Source of the DNA: UMGS1696 sp964634795
GTDB lineage: Bacteria > Bacillota > Clostridia > Oscillospirales > CAG-272
Direction of reading: 5' to 3'
NCBI GenBank assembly: GCA_964634795.1
Contig: CAZWLL010000024.1
Coordinates: 1-34,169 of the forward strand
Length of the DNA: 34,169 bases
Below are positions 7,191 through 15,861 of the stretch, piece by piece. The translations under genes and the position numbers were made by a program. How positions within the stretch are numbered: position 1 is the stretch's first letter; each line of letters opens with the position of its first letter. The notes beneath the pieces were generated by a model. That model saw only the letters and a list, made by a program, of their open reading frames with translations, was not told the DNA's origin and ran no database searches.

Positions 7191-8936
7191 TTACTGTTCG
7201 CTGTTTGCGGTAATGCTTTGTCTCTTAATTTTGTTTGTTGTGGTTTTATCGAATTCCTTGGATCTGATTACAATTTTACCGATGTTCTTATAAACGGGGA
7301 GAGAAGAGCAAGCCTTGGAAATATCGGCTTTAAGCATATCAGTAGGATCAGAAACGCCCATTTCTTCAAGCTTTTCTGCATTCAAGAATACTTCGGCACA
7401 CAATTTATACTCTTCACCGAATTCATTCTTGAGTCCGTATACAACAACTTCCTTAACATACGGGATGTTTTGAATATAGTTTTCGATTTCCTCGGGATAT
7501 ACGTTCTTACCGTTGGAGAGCACTATGATATTCTTCTTACGTCCTGTTATAAGAAGCTGTTCCTTATCGTTAATCATACCGTAGTCGCCGGTCTTAAACC
7601 AACCGTCGTCTGAAAGAACTTCCGCTGTAGCTTCGGGCATTTTATAATAACCTAACATTACTATATCACCCTTGACGCAGATTTCACCGATTCCTTCGGG
7701 AGTAACATCGTCAAGCTTGATTTCACAGCAGGGAAGAACACAGCCTACTGTATTGCAGTCATTGAAATAGTCACGGTTTGCGGCTACAAGCGGTGAGCAT
7801 TCGGTAATTCCGTAACCGTTAATCAGGTTAATACCGATGTCATCAAAGAATTCTCCTATTTCGGGTCTTATAGGCGCACCGCCGCAGACAATCTTCTTGA
7901 GGTTTCCGCCGAAGTTTTCGTGAATTGTGGAGAAGAATTTATGACGTGCATCAATACCTAATTTACGAAGGTTGTTGCTTGTTTTAATAAGAGTCTTGAG
8001 ACCCTTTTCCTTACCTGTGCGTTTTGCGGTTGCCCAGATTCTGCGATAGAACTCTTCTGCGAAAGCGGGAACAAGGTAAATATAATCGGGCTTGTACGTT
8101 GTGAGGTTTTTCATAACGGATTTCAGGTTTTCGTTAATGCATATCGTTGAGTGATGATGCAGCGATACAAGCAAACCCGCAACAGCTTCATATGTATGGT
8201 GATAAGGCAGTACGGAGAGATATGTTTCATATACCGTGGATACCTGAAGACCGTAATAAACAATTGATACGAGGTTGTGCTCGCACAGCATAACGCCTTT
8301 GGCAAGACCTGTTGTACCGGATGTATAAACAATCATTTTAAGGTCATACGGTTCACTGTGTTTCTTGAGATATTCGTCATATCCGTTTGCGAGAAGTTCA
8401 TATCCGTGTTCCTTAAGCTTTTCGAAACATAAGAAGCGAGGATTTGAAGCGAAATATTCGGGAATATCGAATGCTGTTTCTTCATTGTTGCATACACGGA
8501 TAAAGTAGTGAATATCTGCAAGCTCGGATGATGCGTATTTCTGAACGAAATCATCGTATTTGCTTGAGTAGAAGAGAACTGACGTATCACTGTGTTTGAT
8601 AATGTTGATAAGATCGGATTCAGGCAAATCCTTGTCAATCGGTACGTAAACTCCGTTGCCTGCGAGTACAGTAAGATAAACGTTAATCCATCTGTAGCTG
8701 TTTTCTCCGATTTGAGCGATATGTTCGCCGATTACACCGAGCTCACATAAAGCGGAGCCGAGAGCGTTTACGTCTCTTATAAATTCGGCGTATTTGATTT
8801 CCTTGATTATGTCATCTTTAACTCTGTATTTAAACGCAATTTTTTCCGGAACTTCCGATTCGGCAATGTCCAATAATTCGCGGATCGAGTTGACCGGTGT
8901 TACTTCGTAAAGAGGATAATTTTTAGATTCTTTCAA
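7191..8936 (-). CDS. AMP-forming acyl-CoA synthetase (long-chain fatty acid-CoA ligase type)
   Basis: A 581-residue adenylate-forming enzyme that activates a carboxylic acid with ATP and transfers it to CoA or another thiol. Core motifs run in order: the phosphate-binding loop YTSGTTGLAKG near residue 203, NGYGITECSP (motif A5), TGDYG (A7), ITGRKKNIIVLSNGKN (A8 hinge), and a C-terminal Lys in TTNKIKR (A10). The pattern resembles FadD15-like long-chain acyl-CoA ligases, but the acyl substrate cannot be read. The start is TTG: GGGAGG stands seven bases before it, and no in-frame ATG occurs between the ribosome-binding site and the TTG. It is transcribed alone, with its own promoter and terminator. 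Confidence 0.92.
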   Translation of the reverse strand: MKESKNYPLYEVTPVNSIRELLDIAESEVPEKIAFKYRVKDDIIKEIKYAEFIRDVNALGSALCELGVIGEHIAQIGENSYRWINVYLTVLAGNGVYVPIDKDLPESDLINIIKHSDTSVLFYSSKYDDFVQKYASSELADIHYFIRVCNNEETAFDIPEYFASNPRFLCFEKLKEHGYELLANGYDEYLKKHSEPYDLKMIVYTSGTTGLAKGVMLCEHNLVSIVYYGLQVSTVYETYLSVLPYHHTYEAVAGLLVSLHHHSTICINENLKSVMKNLTTYKPDYIYLVPAFAEEFYRRIWATAKRTGKEKGLKTLIKTSNNLRKLGIDARHKFFSTIHENFGGNLKKIVCGGAPIRPEIGEFFDDIGINLINGYGITECSPLVAANRDYFNDCNTVGCVLPCCEIKLDDVTPEGIGEICVKGDIVMLGYYKMPEATAEVLSDDGWFKTGDYGMINDKEQLLITGRKKNIIVLSNGKNVYPEEIENYIQNIPYVKEVVVYGLKNEFGEEYKLCAEVFLNAEKLEEMGVSDPTDMLKADISKACSSLPVYKNIGKIVIRSKEFDKTTTNKIKRQSITANSEQ

Positions 8937-8983
8937 GATAAAGCCTCCCTGATGGTGGTGAATAATTATTGAAACACAACATA

Positions 8984-9012
8984 ATTATATACCAAAAGTC
9001 ATTATAAGTCAA
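8984..9012 (-). promoter_or_regulatory. Promoter of the acyl-CoA synthetase gene
   Basis: Minus strand TTGACT (9012-9007), 17 bases, TATAAT (8989-8984). Confidence 0.8.
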
Positions 9013-9069
9013 CTGAAATATGAGTAAAACAGAGCAATATCATGAGTTTATTGACTAAATTAAGCCTAT

Positions 9070-10446
9070 TCACTTTGTTTTAATCACGCATATATTGATT
9101 ATATTCCCGGGCAGTGTGAGCGGAGCAACAGTAACACGCTCTCCGCCTTGAGGAGCATGAATAATATAATATACACCTTCCTTTTCGCCGAGATACAACA
9201 TAACATGTCCTTTGCGGTGAACGGACGCAGGATACTTTAAATCTTTAAGAGCCTCACTGATATAAGTATCGGCGGACGAAACTACAATGCCGTTATAGTT
9301 TGACTGATCTCCGGTGTTCCTGGGAAGATATATTCCGAAGGTTCTGAAAACAGCGCAGACGAAACCCGAACAGTCGACGCCGGTGTTTTCGCCTCCCCAG
9401 CTGTACATTGTTCCGAGGTATGAAAAGGCTTGGCGATAATAATTTGCCATGTTGTATTCGAGATAACCATAGCATGCGTATGTTTTCTCAATAGATGCCC
9501 TGATAAACGAAAGTTTGCCGGACGCATCGCTTATCGGCATAGAAGCGTAAAAGTAATTGTCATCCTCGGAGATATATTTCAGCGTACATCCCATTGACAG
9601 TATAGTATTGCCGAATTCTATTTCAGGCTCCAATATAGTTATAAATTTGTTGTTAGCTACGTAGCCTAAGTATGTGTCAAGGTCTGTGATTCCGATACAT
9701 GATGCTTTCACCCAACCTGAGTAGAAGTATGAACGAACAAAATAGAATTGATTATCGGTGCTTGTGTGCAGTATAAGGACAGGAAAACCTGTAATAAGCT
9801 CTGTTTCCTGAATTGAACTGTAATATCCGCTTTCACCGTCATAAAAACCGATATCTGTCGGGAATCCTCTCATATTACAGCGCTGCGTGACTACTCCGTA
9901 TTGTGTACTGATTATATCAGGTATGTTTTCGATATTTCTGTTATTTTTAATTCGTTCCCGTTCTTCATTTTCGATTCTTTTTTTATGCTTGTCATATCTG
10001 TCGTCATACGGCATGGAATACTTTTCAATAGCGTCACGTACTTCTTTGCCGTCAAAAGAGCTTGGAGGAGATGACATATCATACAGGCTTGGACACTCAG
10101 CTATGAGATTGTTATTATATTCGATAATTTCCTCTCTTGTCATTATAACCTGATTTGCGGAATTATCGCCGAATTTATTTTCGTAAATATTAATCCATTC
10201 AACAGCTTCATCACGTATGCTGTATTCAATGCTTGATATAGCGTTGTCCTGGTCAATGTTATCCAGTGTGGTCATCGGGCTGTCAGCATAGGGTTTAGAC
10301 GCAGCATGTTCTGAAATACGTGGAGAATTTTCGGCTTCGGCAGTGTCGCGAAGAGATATAATTGAGCAGGATGTGTTAAAAGAAAAAGACCCCACAATCA
10401 GAAATAAAGCAATAGCTTTCTTTAAAAAGTGAGGTCTGAATTTCAT
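9070..10446 (-). CDS. NlpC/P60-family cell-wall hydrolase, lipoprotein
   Basis: 458 residues from the ATG at 10446, chosen because GGAG lies five bases before it; a GTG six codons upstream lacks such a site. Residues 1-26 form a signal peptide ending FNTSC, with Cys27 as probable lipid anchor although Asn at -3 is unusual. Residues about 170-330 look like tandem SH3-type wall-binding domains, as in YkfC-like endopeptidases. The C-terminal NlpC/P60 domain has catalytic Cys359 in GVDCSGF, a His in RKGHVMLYLG and a second His in YIIHAP. These enzymes cleave peptidoglycan stem peptides, commonly gamma-D-Glu-diamino acid bonds. The catalytic triad is complete, so activity is likely. It has its own promoter upstream; no terminator is evident downstream. 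Confidence 0.9.
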   Translation of the reverse strand: MKFRPHFLKKAIALFLIVGSFSFNTSCSIISLRDTAEAENSPRISEHAASKPYADSPMTTLDNIDQDNAISSIEYSIRDEAVEWINIYENKFGDNSANQVIMTREEIIEYNNNLIAECPSLYDMSSPPSSFDGKEVRDAIEKYSMPYDDRYDKHKKRIENEERERIKNNRNIENIPDIISTQYGVVTQRCNMRGFPTDIGFYDGESGYYSSIQETELITGFPVLILHTSTDNQFYFVRSYFYSGWVKASCIGITDLDTYLGYVANNKFITILEPEIEFGNTILSMGCTLKYISEDDNYFYASMPISDASGKLSFIRASIEKTYACYGYLEYNMANYYRQAFSYLGTMYSWGGENTGVDCSGFVCAVFRTFGIYLPRNTGDQSNYNGIVVSSADTYISEALKDLKYPASVHRKGHVMLYLGEKEGVYYIIHAPQGGERVTVAPLTLPGNIINICVIKTK

Positions 10447-10481
10447 ATTGACTCCGTTTAACACATAAATATAACAAGTAT

Positions 10482-10510
10482 ATGATACTCAAAAAAGATT
10501 ATCATGTCAA
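10482..10510 (-). promoter_or_regulatory. Promoter of the NlpC/P60 gene
   Basis: Minus strand TTGACA (10510-10505), 17 bases, TATCAT (10487-10482), between argH and the NlpC/P60 gene. No clear argH terminator is seen, so read-through from argGH is possible. Confidence 0.75.
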
Positions 10511-10556
10511 GTGTAATTCTGTGTCAAACAAAGTGTGTGTTAAGTTTTGTCTTTGT

Positions 10557-11954
10557 TTATTTTTTTGTTGCTTCGTTTATCTTACCGATATAATCGTTTA
10601 CAAGAGCAATCTGATGCAATACCGACTCGTTTGAAGGACCGCCGTAAACCTTGCGTGAATTTACACAGTTATCGAGATTGACGGCTTCATATACATCATT
10701 TTCGAATAGCTCCGCAAAGGATTTAAACTCATTAAGTGACAAATGTTCAATATCCGTGTTGTTTTCAATGCAGTAGGCAACTATTTTGCCGCTTACTCTG
10801 TATGCGTCTCTGAAAGGCATGCCTTTCTTTGTAAGATAATCGGCACAGTCGGTTGCATTTATAAAACCTCCGGCGGCGGCTTTTCTCAAATTAGTTTTTA
10901 TAACCTTAGCGGAGGAGAGCATTGATGAGAACAGTTCGAGACAGATTTTTGCAGTGTCTATCGCATCGAAAACCGCTTCCTTATCCTCCTGCATGTCCTT
11001 ATTGTATGCAAGCGGAAGTCCCTTCAGCATCGTGAGTATAGTGGTGAGGTCGCCGTAAACCCGAGCGGTTTTACCGCGAACAAGCTCAGCTATATCGGGA
11101 TTTTTCTTTTGCGGCATAATGGAGGAACCTGTAGAGAACGCATCGTCAAGCTCGATGAATTTAAACTCACTTGAGCACCATAAAATTATTTCTTCGGAGA
11201 AACGCGAGAGGTGCATCATAACGAGGGAGAGATCGAAAATGAGTTCCGCAACAAAATCACGATCGGAAACGCCGTCGATTGAGTTTTCGCATACACCGTT
11301 TAAACCAAGCTCCGAGGCGGTGTAAAATCTGTCAATGGGATAAGTTGTTGTTGCAAGCGCACCGGAACCCAGAGGAGAGTAGGATGTTTCAGAATAGGTT
11401 GCTTCAAGTCTCTTGTCATCACGAATAAACATCATAGCGTAAGCAAGAATATAGTGTGCGAACGTTACAGGCTGAGCTCTCTGTAAATGAGTATATCCGG
11501 GCATAACGGAATCGACATTGTCCTTTGCTTTGGTGGCAATAACTTCAAGCAAATCGGAAATAAGCGAACGAACTGCGATTATTTCATTGCGAAGATAAAG
11601 TCTTACGTCTAAAACAACCTGATCGTTGCGGCTTCTTGCGGTATGCAGCCTTTTACCGGCATCACCGATACGTTTTGTAAGCTCCTCCTCGATAAACATG
11701 TGAATATCTTCAGCTTCAGGGTCGATAAGAAGAGTTCCGTTTTCAAGATCGTTTTTTATTTCCGCAAGACCTGAACGTATGCTTTCGCTGTCCTGTTCTG
11801 AAATAATACCGCATTTACCGAGCATTTTCGCATGAGCCATAGAACCTTCAATATCTTCTTTGAACATTCGTGAATCGAATGATATTGATGAGTTGAAGTC
11901 GTTTACACGCGTATTTTCCGCTTTGCCGAAACGCGCATCCCACATTTTTGCCAT
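10557..11954 (-). CDS. argH: Argininosuccinate lyase
   Basis: 465 residues, normal for ArgH. It splits argininosuccinate into arginine and fumarate, the last step of arginine synthesis. The fumarase/aspartase-superfamily signature GSSIMPQKKNPD is near residue 280, with its catalytic-loop Ser. TARSRNDQVVLDVRLY and GYTHLQRAQPVTF are other conserved blocks. It lies 30 bases downstream of argG in the same direction with AAAGGAG before ATG, so the two form one operon in the order argG-argH. Confidence 0.98.
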   Translation of the reverse strand: MAKMWDARFGKAENTRVNDFNSSISFDSRMFKEDIEGSMAHAKMLGKCGIISEQDSESIRSGLAEIKNDLENGTLLIDPEAEDIHMFIEEELTKRIGDAGKRLHTARSRNDQVVLDVRLYLRNEIIAVRSLISDLLEVIATKAKDNVDSVMPGYTHLQRAQPVTFAHYILAYAMMFIRDDKRLEATYSETSYSPLGSGALATTTYPIDRFYTASELGLNGVCENSIDGVSDRDFVAELIFDLSLVMMHLSRFSEEIILWCSSEFKFIELDDAFSTGSSIMPQKKNPDIAELVRGKTARVYGDLTTILTMLKGLPLAYNKDMQEDKEAVFDAIDTAKICLELFSSMLSSAKVIKTNLRKAAAGGFINATDCADYLTKKGMPFRDAYRVSGKIVAYCIENNTDIEHLSLNEFKSFAELFENDVYEAVNLDNCVNSRKVYGGPSNESVLHQIALVNDYIGKINEATKK

Positions 11955-11984
11955 TTAATAAAGTCTCCTTTAGAAAGCCGAAGC

Positions 11985-13208
11985 TTATTTATTGTTCCAT
12001 TTAGCTTCAGCCATAGCCTTAACTTTTATCGGAAGTCCGAAGAGGTTGATGAATCCGTCTGCATCCTTTTGGTTGTATACATTATCCTCATCGAATGTAG
12101 CGATATCTTCATTGTAAAGTGAGTAAGGTGATGTTACGGAAGCGGGAGTGATGTTGCCCTTGTAGAGTTTAACCTTTACGTCACCTGTAACGTTTTCCTG
12201 TGTTTTATCAACGAAAGCGGAAAGAGCTTCACGAGCGGTTGTGAACCACTGTCCGAAGTAAACCAAATCCGCAAACTTTCCTGCGAGCATCTGCTTGAGG
12301 TGTATTGTTTCGCGGTCGAGAGTTATTGTTTCAAGCATTTCATGAGCCGCATAGAGAATTGTTCCGCCGGGAGTTTCATATACACCGCGGCTCTTCATAC
12401 CAACGAGACGGTTTTCAACGATATCGATTATACCGATACCGTTCTTTCCGCCGAGATCATTCAAGGTTTCGATGAGCTCTACGGGAGACATTTCCTTACC
12501 GTCGATAGCTGTCGGTATACCTTTTTCGAAATGAATTGTGAGGTATGTGGGGGTGTCAGGTGCCTTTTCGGGAGTAACGCCCATTTCGAGAATCTTGTCA
12601 TACATAGGTTCATTTGCGGGATCCTCAAGGTCAAGACCTTCGTGTGACAGATGCCATAAGTTCTTATCCTTGGAGTAATTGGTTTCACGATTTATCTTAA
12701 GCGGAATATGGTGTGCTTCAGCATAATCGATTTCCTCGTCACGTGATTTAATATCCCAAATTCTCCACGGAGCTATGATCTTCATGTCCGGCGCGAATGC
12801 TTTTATGGTTAATTCAAAACGAACCTGGTCATTACCCTTACCGGTGCATCCGTGAGCGATTGCATCCGCTCCTTCGGCTTTTGCGATTTCAACAAGACGC
12901 TTTGCGATTATCGGTCTTGCGAACGCAGTTCCGAGAAGGTATGTGTTTTCGTATTTTGCGCCTGCTTTCATAGACGGATATATATAATCTGTAATGAATT
13001 CTTCGCGTAAATCCTCAATATAAAGCTTTGAAGCGCCTGTTGCTATTGCTTTTTCTTCGAGTCCGTCGAGTTCATCAGCCTGACCTACGTTGCCGGATAC
13101 TGCAATAACCTCACATCCGGGATAATTTTCTTTAAGCCACGGTATAATAATAGATGTATCAAGTCCGCCTGAATATGCTAAAACTATTTTTTTAATTTCC
13201 TTACCCAT
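11985..13208 (-). CDS. argG: Argininosuccinate synthase
   Basis: 407 residues, the usual length. It condenses citrulline and aspartate using ATP. The N-type ATP pyrophosphatase P-loop LAYSGGLDTS spans residues 10-19. GCTGKGNDQVRFE and APWR are further signature blocks. The start has GGAG seven bases before ATG. It is first gene of the argGH operon; its promoter overlaps an AT-rich near-palindrome that could bind the arginine repressor. Confidence 0.98.
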   Translation of the reverse strand: MGKEIKKIVLAYSGGLDTSIIIPWLKENYPGCEVIAVSGNVGQADELDGLEEKAIATGASKLYIEDLREEFITDYIYPSMKAGAKYENTYLLGTAFARPIIAKRLVEIAKAEGADAIAHGCTGKGNDQVRFELTIKAFAPDMKIIAPWRIWDIKSRDEEIDYAEAHHIPLKINRETNYSKDKNLWHLSHEGLDLEDPANEPMYDKILEMGVTPEKAPDTPTYLTIHFEKGIPTAIDGKEMSPVELIETLNDLGGKNGIGIIDIVENRLVGMKSRGVYETPGGTILYAAHEMLETITLDRETIHLKQMLAGKFADLVYFGQWFTTAREALSAFVDKTQENVTGDVKVKLYKGNITPASVTSPYSLYNEDIATFDEDNVYNQKDADGFINLFGLPIKVKAMAEAKWNNK

Positions 13209-13245
13209 AATTTGACTCCGTTTATTTATTGAATTTTATGTTATA

Positions 13246-13274
13246 ATTATACATTAGACGCTATTTTTTTGCAA
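13246..13274 (-). promoter_or_regulatory. argGH promoter with a possible arginine-repressor site
   Basis: Minus strand TTGCAA (13274-13269), 17 bases, TATAAT (13251-13246). A near-perfect palindrome, ATGTTATAATTATACAT (13238-13254), covers the -10 box. ARG boxes of Bacillota are AT-rich palindromes of similar size overlapping promoters, so ArgR control is plausible. The match is by shape, not by exact consensus. Confidence 0.6.
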
Positions 13275-13355
13275 TATACATATTTTCCAAAAAGAGATAG
13301 AGCAAACAAGAGAATATTATAAATATACGCAAAAATACATATATATACACTGCTT

Positions 13356-14243
13356 TTACTGATTATCGGTGCTTAGCGTACTCAGATAATCGATAATAGT
13401 GAGAGCATCCTTATATCTTTCACTGTCGTTTTTCGCACCGAATAATCCGATGAGATACCGTTTATCGTTATTTTCGTAAAGTACGATTATCGAATAATTG
13501 TCATCAAGACTTCCCGTTTTTAAGCCTATAACACCGTCGTGATAAAAGTCTGAGGTGCTGTCAAGCAGCTTGTTTGTATTTGTCCATGTGTTCGTATGTC
13601 CGCTTGCATAAATTACGTTATCTTCTTTCATTGCGGCATATTTTGAAATAATACTGTTTTCACATGCTGTTTTGGATATTAAAAGCATGTCATGCAGTGA
13701 GGAGTAGTGTTCGCTGCCTGCGAATCCGTCCGGAGTTGTGAAATGGGTGTTTGTACACCCCAGTGCTTCGGCATATTGATTCATATATGACACAAAACAA
13801 TCTACGGCATCTGTATATGAAGCAGAATCATTATTTATAAGCGTGTAACCGCATGCGGCGGCAGTCGCATATGCGGCATCGTTTCCCGATGGGATAATCA
13901 TGCCTTCAATCAACATTTCCAATGTTAATGTATGATTCGGACGAATATATGCAGATGAGGAACCGGATTGAACAAGATATACCTCATCTCCCGGGGTGAT
14001 TAGCTCATCCGGTGACATATAATTTAATGCGGTAAGAGATGTCAGCAGTTTAGTGATGCTCGCAGGGTAAACGCGTTCGTTTTCATTGCCGATATATTCG
14101 GCGGTATCATTGTCGAAATAATAAATGAATCCGACTTCCGAGTTGATTCTGCTTTTGTAGTCTGATTTGTTCGAGCATGACGCTATACATAAAAGTGAAA
14201 ACAACAGACATAAAGCAAGTGATGCGGTAATAAACTTTCTCAT
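13356..14243 (-). CDS. Serine-type D-Ala-D-Ala carboxypeptidase (peptidase S11), lipoprotein
   Basis: A 295-residue penicillin-binding protein of the DacA/DacF kind, which trims the terminal D-Ala of peptidoglycan pentapeptides. All three active-site motifs are present: Ser62-Ile-Thr-Lys65 (SxxK), Ser119-Gly-Asn121 (SxN) and Lys242-Thr-Gly244 (KTG). The signal peptide ends in the lipobox IASC with Cys23, so it is a lipoprotein. It is short and lacks the C-terminal beta domain and amphipathic anchor of classical DacA; the lipid probably replaces the anchor. A strong site (GGAGAAGGT) precedes ATG. It has its own promoter. Confidence 0.93.
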   Translation of the reverse strand: MRKFITASLALCLLFSLLCIASCSNKSDYKSRINSEVGFIYYFDNDTAEYIGNENERVYPASITKLLTSLTALNYMSPDELITPGDEVYLVQSGSSSAYIRPNHTLTLEMLIEGMIIPSGNDAAYATAAACGYTLINNDSASYTDAVDCFVSYMNQYAEALGCTNTHFTTPDGFAGSEHYSSLHDMLLISKTACENSIISKYAAMKEDNVIYASGHTNTWTNTNKLLDSTSDFYHDGVIGLKTGSLDDNYSIIVLYENNDKRYLIGLFGAKNDSERYKDALTIIDYLSTLSTDNQ

Positions 14244-14272
14244 ATACCTTCTCCTATACTTACTAAACCAAA

Positions 14273-14301
14273 ATTATAACTCAGATATATATGAGAATCA
14301 A
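14273..14301 (-). promoter_or_regulatory. Promoter of the S11 carboxypeptidase gene
   Basis: Minus strand TTGATT (14301-14296), 17 bases, TATAAT (14278-14273). Confidence 0.75.
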
Positions 14302-14319
14302 TGAAAAAAGAGGTTAGAA

Positions 14320-15321
14320 TCAAAGCAGCATAATTCCGGCTTTTTCACACTCACGAATGGTTTCGTCATCCCAAACCGATACCTGAACCTCACCAATATG
14401 TGCTGTCTGCATAAGCAACATACAAAGTCTGGATTGACCGATGCCTCCGCCTATAGTAAGCGGAAGCTCATTATTAAGGAGCATTTTGTGGAAGGGAAGA
14501 GCGGCGCGTTCCTCGCATCCCGCTAATTTAAGCTGTCGTGAAAGTGATTCCGCGTCAACTCTGATACCCATAGATGAAATCTCAAATGCCGTACCGAGTA
14601 CTTCATTCCAGATAAGTATATCACCGTTGAGCTCCCAGTCGTCATAGTCTGGGGCACGTCCGTCATGCGGTTTTCCGCTGTTGAGCTTTCCGCCTATTTT
14701 CATGAGAAATGTGGTGTGATGATCATGTACATACAGATTTTCTCTTTCCTTAGGTGTCTTGTCCGGATACATATCCTCAAGTTCTTGAGTTGTGATGAAT
14801 GAAACCTGCGGAGTTATTTGGCATTCAAGCTGATTGAATTCATATCTTACGGCATTGTTTGTCGCAACAAGTGCCGAAACGATTTTATTTACCACGAGCT
14901 TAAGATATTCCGTATTGCGCATTGAGCGGTCTATTACCTTTTCCCAGTCCCACTGATCCACATAAACGGAATGTATGTTGTCAAGCTCCTCGTCGCGGCG
15001 TATAGCATTCATATCGGTATATATTCCTTTACCGACGTAAAAATCATATCGTTTTAAAGCGAGTCTTTTCCATTTCGCGAGAGAATGTACAACCTCGGCA
15101 TATTCGCCTACCGACGGAATGTCAAACTTAACAGGCCGCTCGACACCGTTTAAGTTGTCGTTAAGTCCGGAATCCTCTCTGACAAAAAGCGGTGCGGAAA
15201 CACGTCTCAGACTAAGCTCAATAGCTAAATTCATCTGAAATGTACGTTTAATATAGTCAATGGCTTTTTGAGTTTCGTATACGGAAAGTTTAGGTTTGTA
15301 CGAAGAAGGAACAGTAATCAT
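14320..15321 (-). CDS. asnA: Aspartate-ammonia ligase (asparagine synthetase A)
   Basis: 333 residues from the ATG at 15321, which follows GAGG by six bases; an upstream in-frame TTG is not needed. It makes asparagine from aspartate and ammonia with ATP to AMP, using a class II aminoacyl-tRNA-synthetase fold. Conserved AsnA blocks are IDYIKRTFQMNL near the N-terminus, SGLNDNLNGVERPVKFD, VYVDQWDWEKVI, and GGGIGQSRLCMLLMQTAHIGE near the C-terminus. It is transcribed alone from a strong promoter, with a hairpin in the short leader. Confidence 0.97.
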   Translation of the reverse strand: MITVPSSYKPKLSVYETQKAIDYIKRTFQMNLAIELSLRRVSAPLFVREDSGLNDNLNGVERPVKFDIPSVGEYAEVVHSLAKWKRLALKRYDFYVGKGIYTDMNAIRRDEELDNIHSVYVDQWDWEKVIDRSMRNTEYLKLVVNKIVSALVATNNAVRYEFNQLECQITPQVSFITTQELEDMYPDKTPKERENLYVHDHHTTFLMKIGGKLNSGKPHDGRAPDYDDWELNGDILIWNEVLGTAFEISSMGIRVDAESLSRQLKLAGCEERAALPFHKMLLNNELPLTIGGGIGQSRLCMLLMQTAHIGEVQVSVWDDETIRECEKAGIMLL

Positions 15322-15400
15322 AGTATACCTCAATGTAATAAAAGCTCAGCCGAGAAATCGCACGGTATAGCTTTTTATTCGGATTATTTAATATTTATAC

Positions 15401-15429
15401 ATTTTACCATTGTTCGTCATATCTGTCAA
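15401..15429 (-). promoter_or_regulatory. asnA promoter
   Basis: Minus strand TTGACA (15429-15424), 17 bases, TAAAAT (15406-15401). The leader of about 75 bases carries a hairpin closed by AAAAGCT/AGCTTTT, which could act as a weak attenuator. Confidence 0.75.
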
Positions 15430-15501
15430 TCCGATTTTGAAAATATTTTAACACTGCTGAAAAAATGTTTACATTATTTTGTAGAATAGAATTCCCGGTT
15501 A

Positions 15502-15510
15502 TGATAAAAT
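15502..15510 (+). promoter_or_regulatory. Probable extended -10 promoter of the mgtE transcript
   Basis: TG at 15502-15503, one base, then TAAAAT (15505-15510). No good -35 box is visible, which is common with an extended -10. Transcription would start near 15517 and give a leader of about 295 bases. Confidence 0.45.
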
Positions 15511-15619
15511 TTATCCGTTGATGGGATTTTTATAAAAAAGATACGTGGAGACATATGCTTTTGTATGAAAAACCATCAGTATTTTGCGGAAAACCGCTTT
15601 TTATCGGAGGTGAAACATA

Positions 15620-15718
15620 ATGGACGCTGGCAGTAGTAACGGCATAACAAAAGGCCGACGATGTTCGACTGGACACAATATACGCTTATGCGTCGGTTAT
15701 GTCAGCCTGATACGATGA
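15620..15718 (+). CDS. Possible 32-residue leader peptide upstream of mgtE
   Basis: ATG at 15620 is preceded by GGAGG with a 9-base gap, one of the best ribosome-binding sites in the window. The 32-codon frame (begins MDAGSSNGITKGRR, ends VSLIR) stops with TGA at 15716-15718, inside the loop of the terminator-like hairpin. The frame covers both alternative RNA folds, so ribosome position could decide which forms, as known for mgtL of Salmonella mgtA. It could also be chance within a structured RNA. Confidence 0.4.
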   Translation: MDAGSSNGITKGRRCSTGHNIRLCVGYVSLIR

Positions 15719-15726
15719 GGCTTTTT
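15704..15726 (+). terminator. Candidate attenuator hairpin in the mgtE leader
   Basis: A 5-bp stem (15704-15708 with 15718-15722), a 9-base loop and five T. The stem is short, so efficiency may depend on conditions. Its 5' arm is shared with the competing stem that starts at 15626. Confidence 0.45.
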
Positions 15727-15771
15727 CTCTGTGCCTGCTTCTGTCTTAAAAAACAGAAAGGAGTCAGCAGC

Positions 15772-15861
15772 GTGAAAATTATAAAAGTAGTTTTGCACGC
15801 CGCAGAAAATTATGGAGGAAAAAAAGTTATCTCTCGCAAATACAGTAACTACTCTTATTGA
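15772..15861 (+). CDS. Possible 29-residue overlapping ORF coupling translation into mgtE
   Basis: GTG at 15772 is preceded by AAAGGAG with an 8-base gap. The frame runs 29 codons (begins MKIIKVVLHAAENYGG) and ends at 15861, overlapping the first 50 bases of mgtE. The mgtE ATG has no ribosome-binding site of its own, so ribosomes on this frame may open or re-initiate at mgtE. Whether the peptide itself matters is unknown. Confidence 0.35.
   Translation: MKIIKVVLHAAENYGGKKVISRKYSNYSY

Larger units (their letters stand above)
15511..15811 (+). promoter_or_regulatory. Structured mgtE leader with competing hairpins
   Basis: Two alternative-structure units are visible. In the first, TGATGG (15519-15524) can pair with CCATCA (15573-15578), ahead of a small GCGG-AAAA-CCGC-T5 hairpin (15586-15602). 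In the second, GCTGGCA (15626-15632) pairs with TGTCAGC (15700-15706) around a stem CCGACG (15655-15660)/CGTCGG (15691-15696). Bases 15704-15706 are also needed for a terminator-like hairpin AGCCT/AGGCT plus T run (15704-15726), so the two folds exclude each other. A further hairpin (15739-15758) precedes AAAGGAG. I could not match it to the M-box Mg riboswitch by its conserved sequences. Control of MgtE by magnesium is inference. Confidence 0.55.

Noticed and set aside
15517..15740. M-box magnesium riboswitch
   Set aside because: The conserved M-box blocks (such as GUUAGGUGAGGCU and GCUGCUGCCC) are not found in the leader; hence it is reported only as a structured leader.
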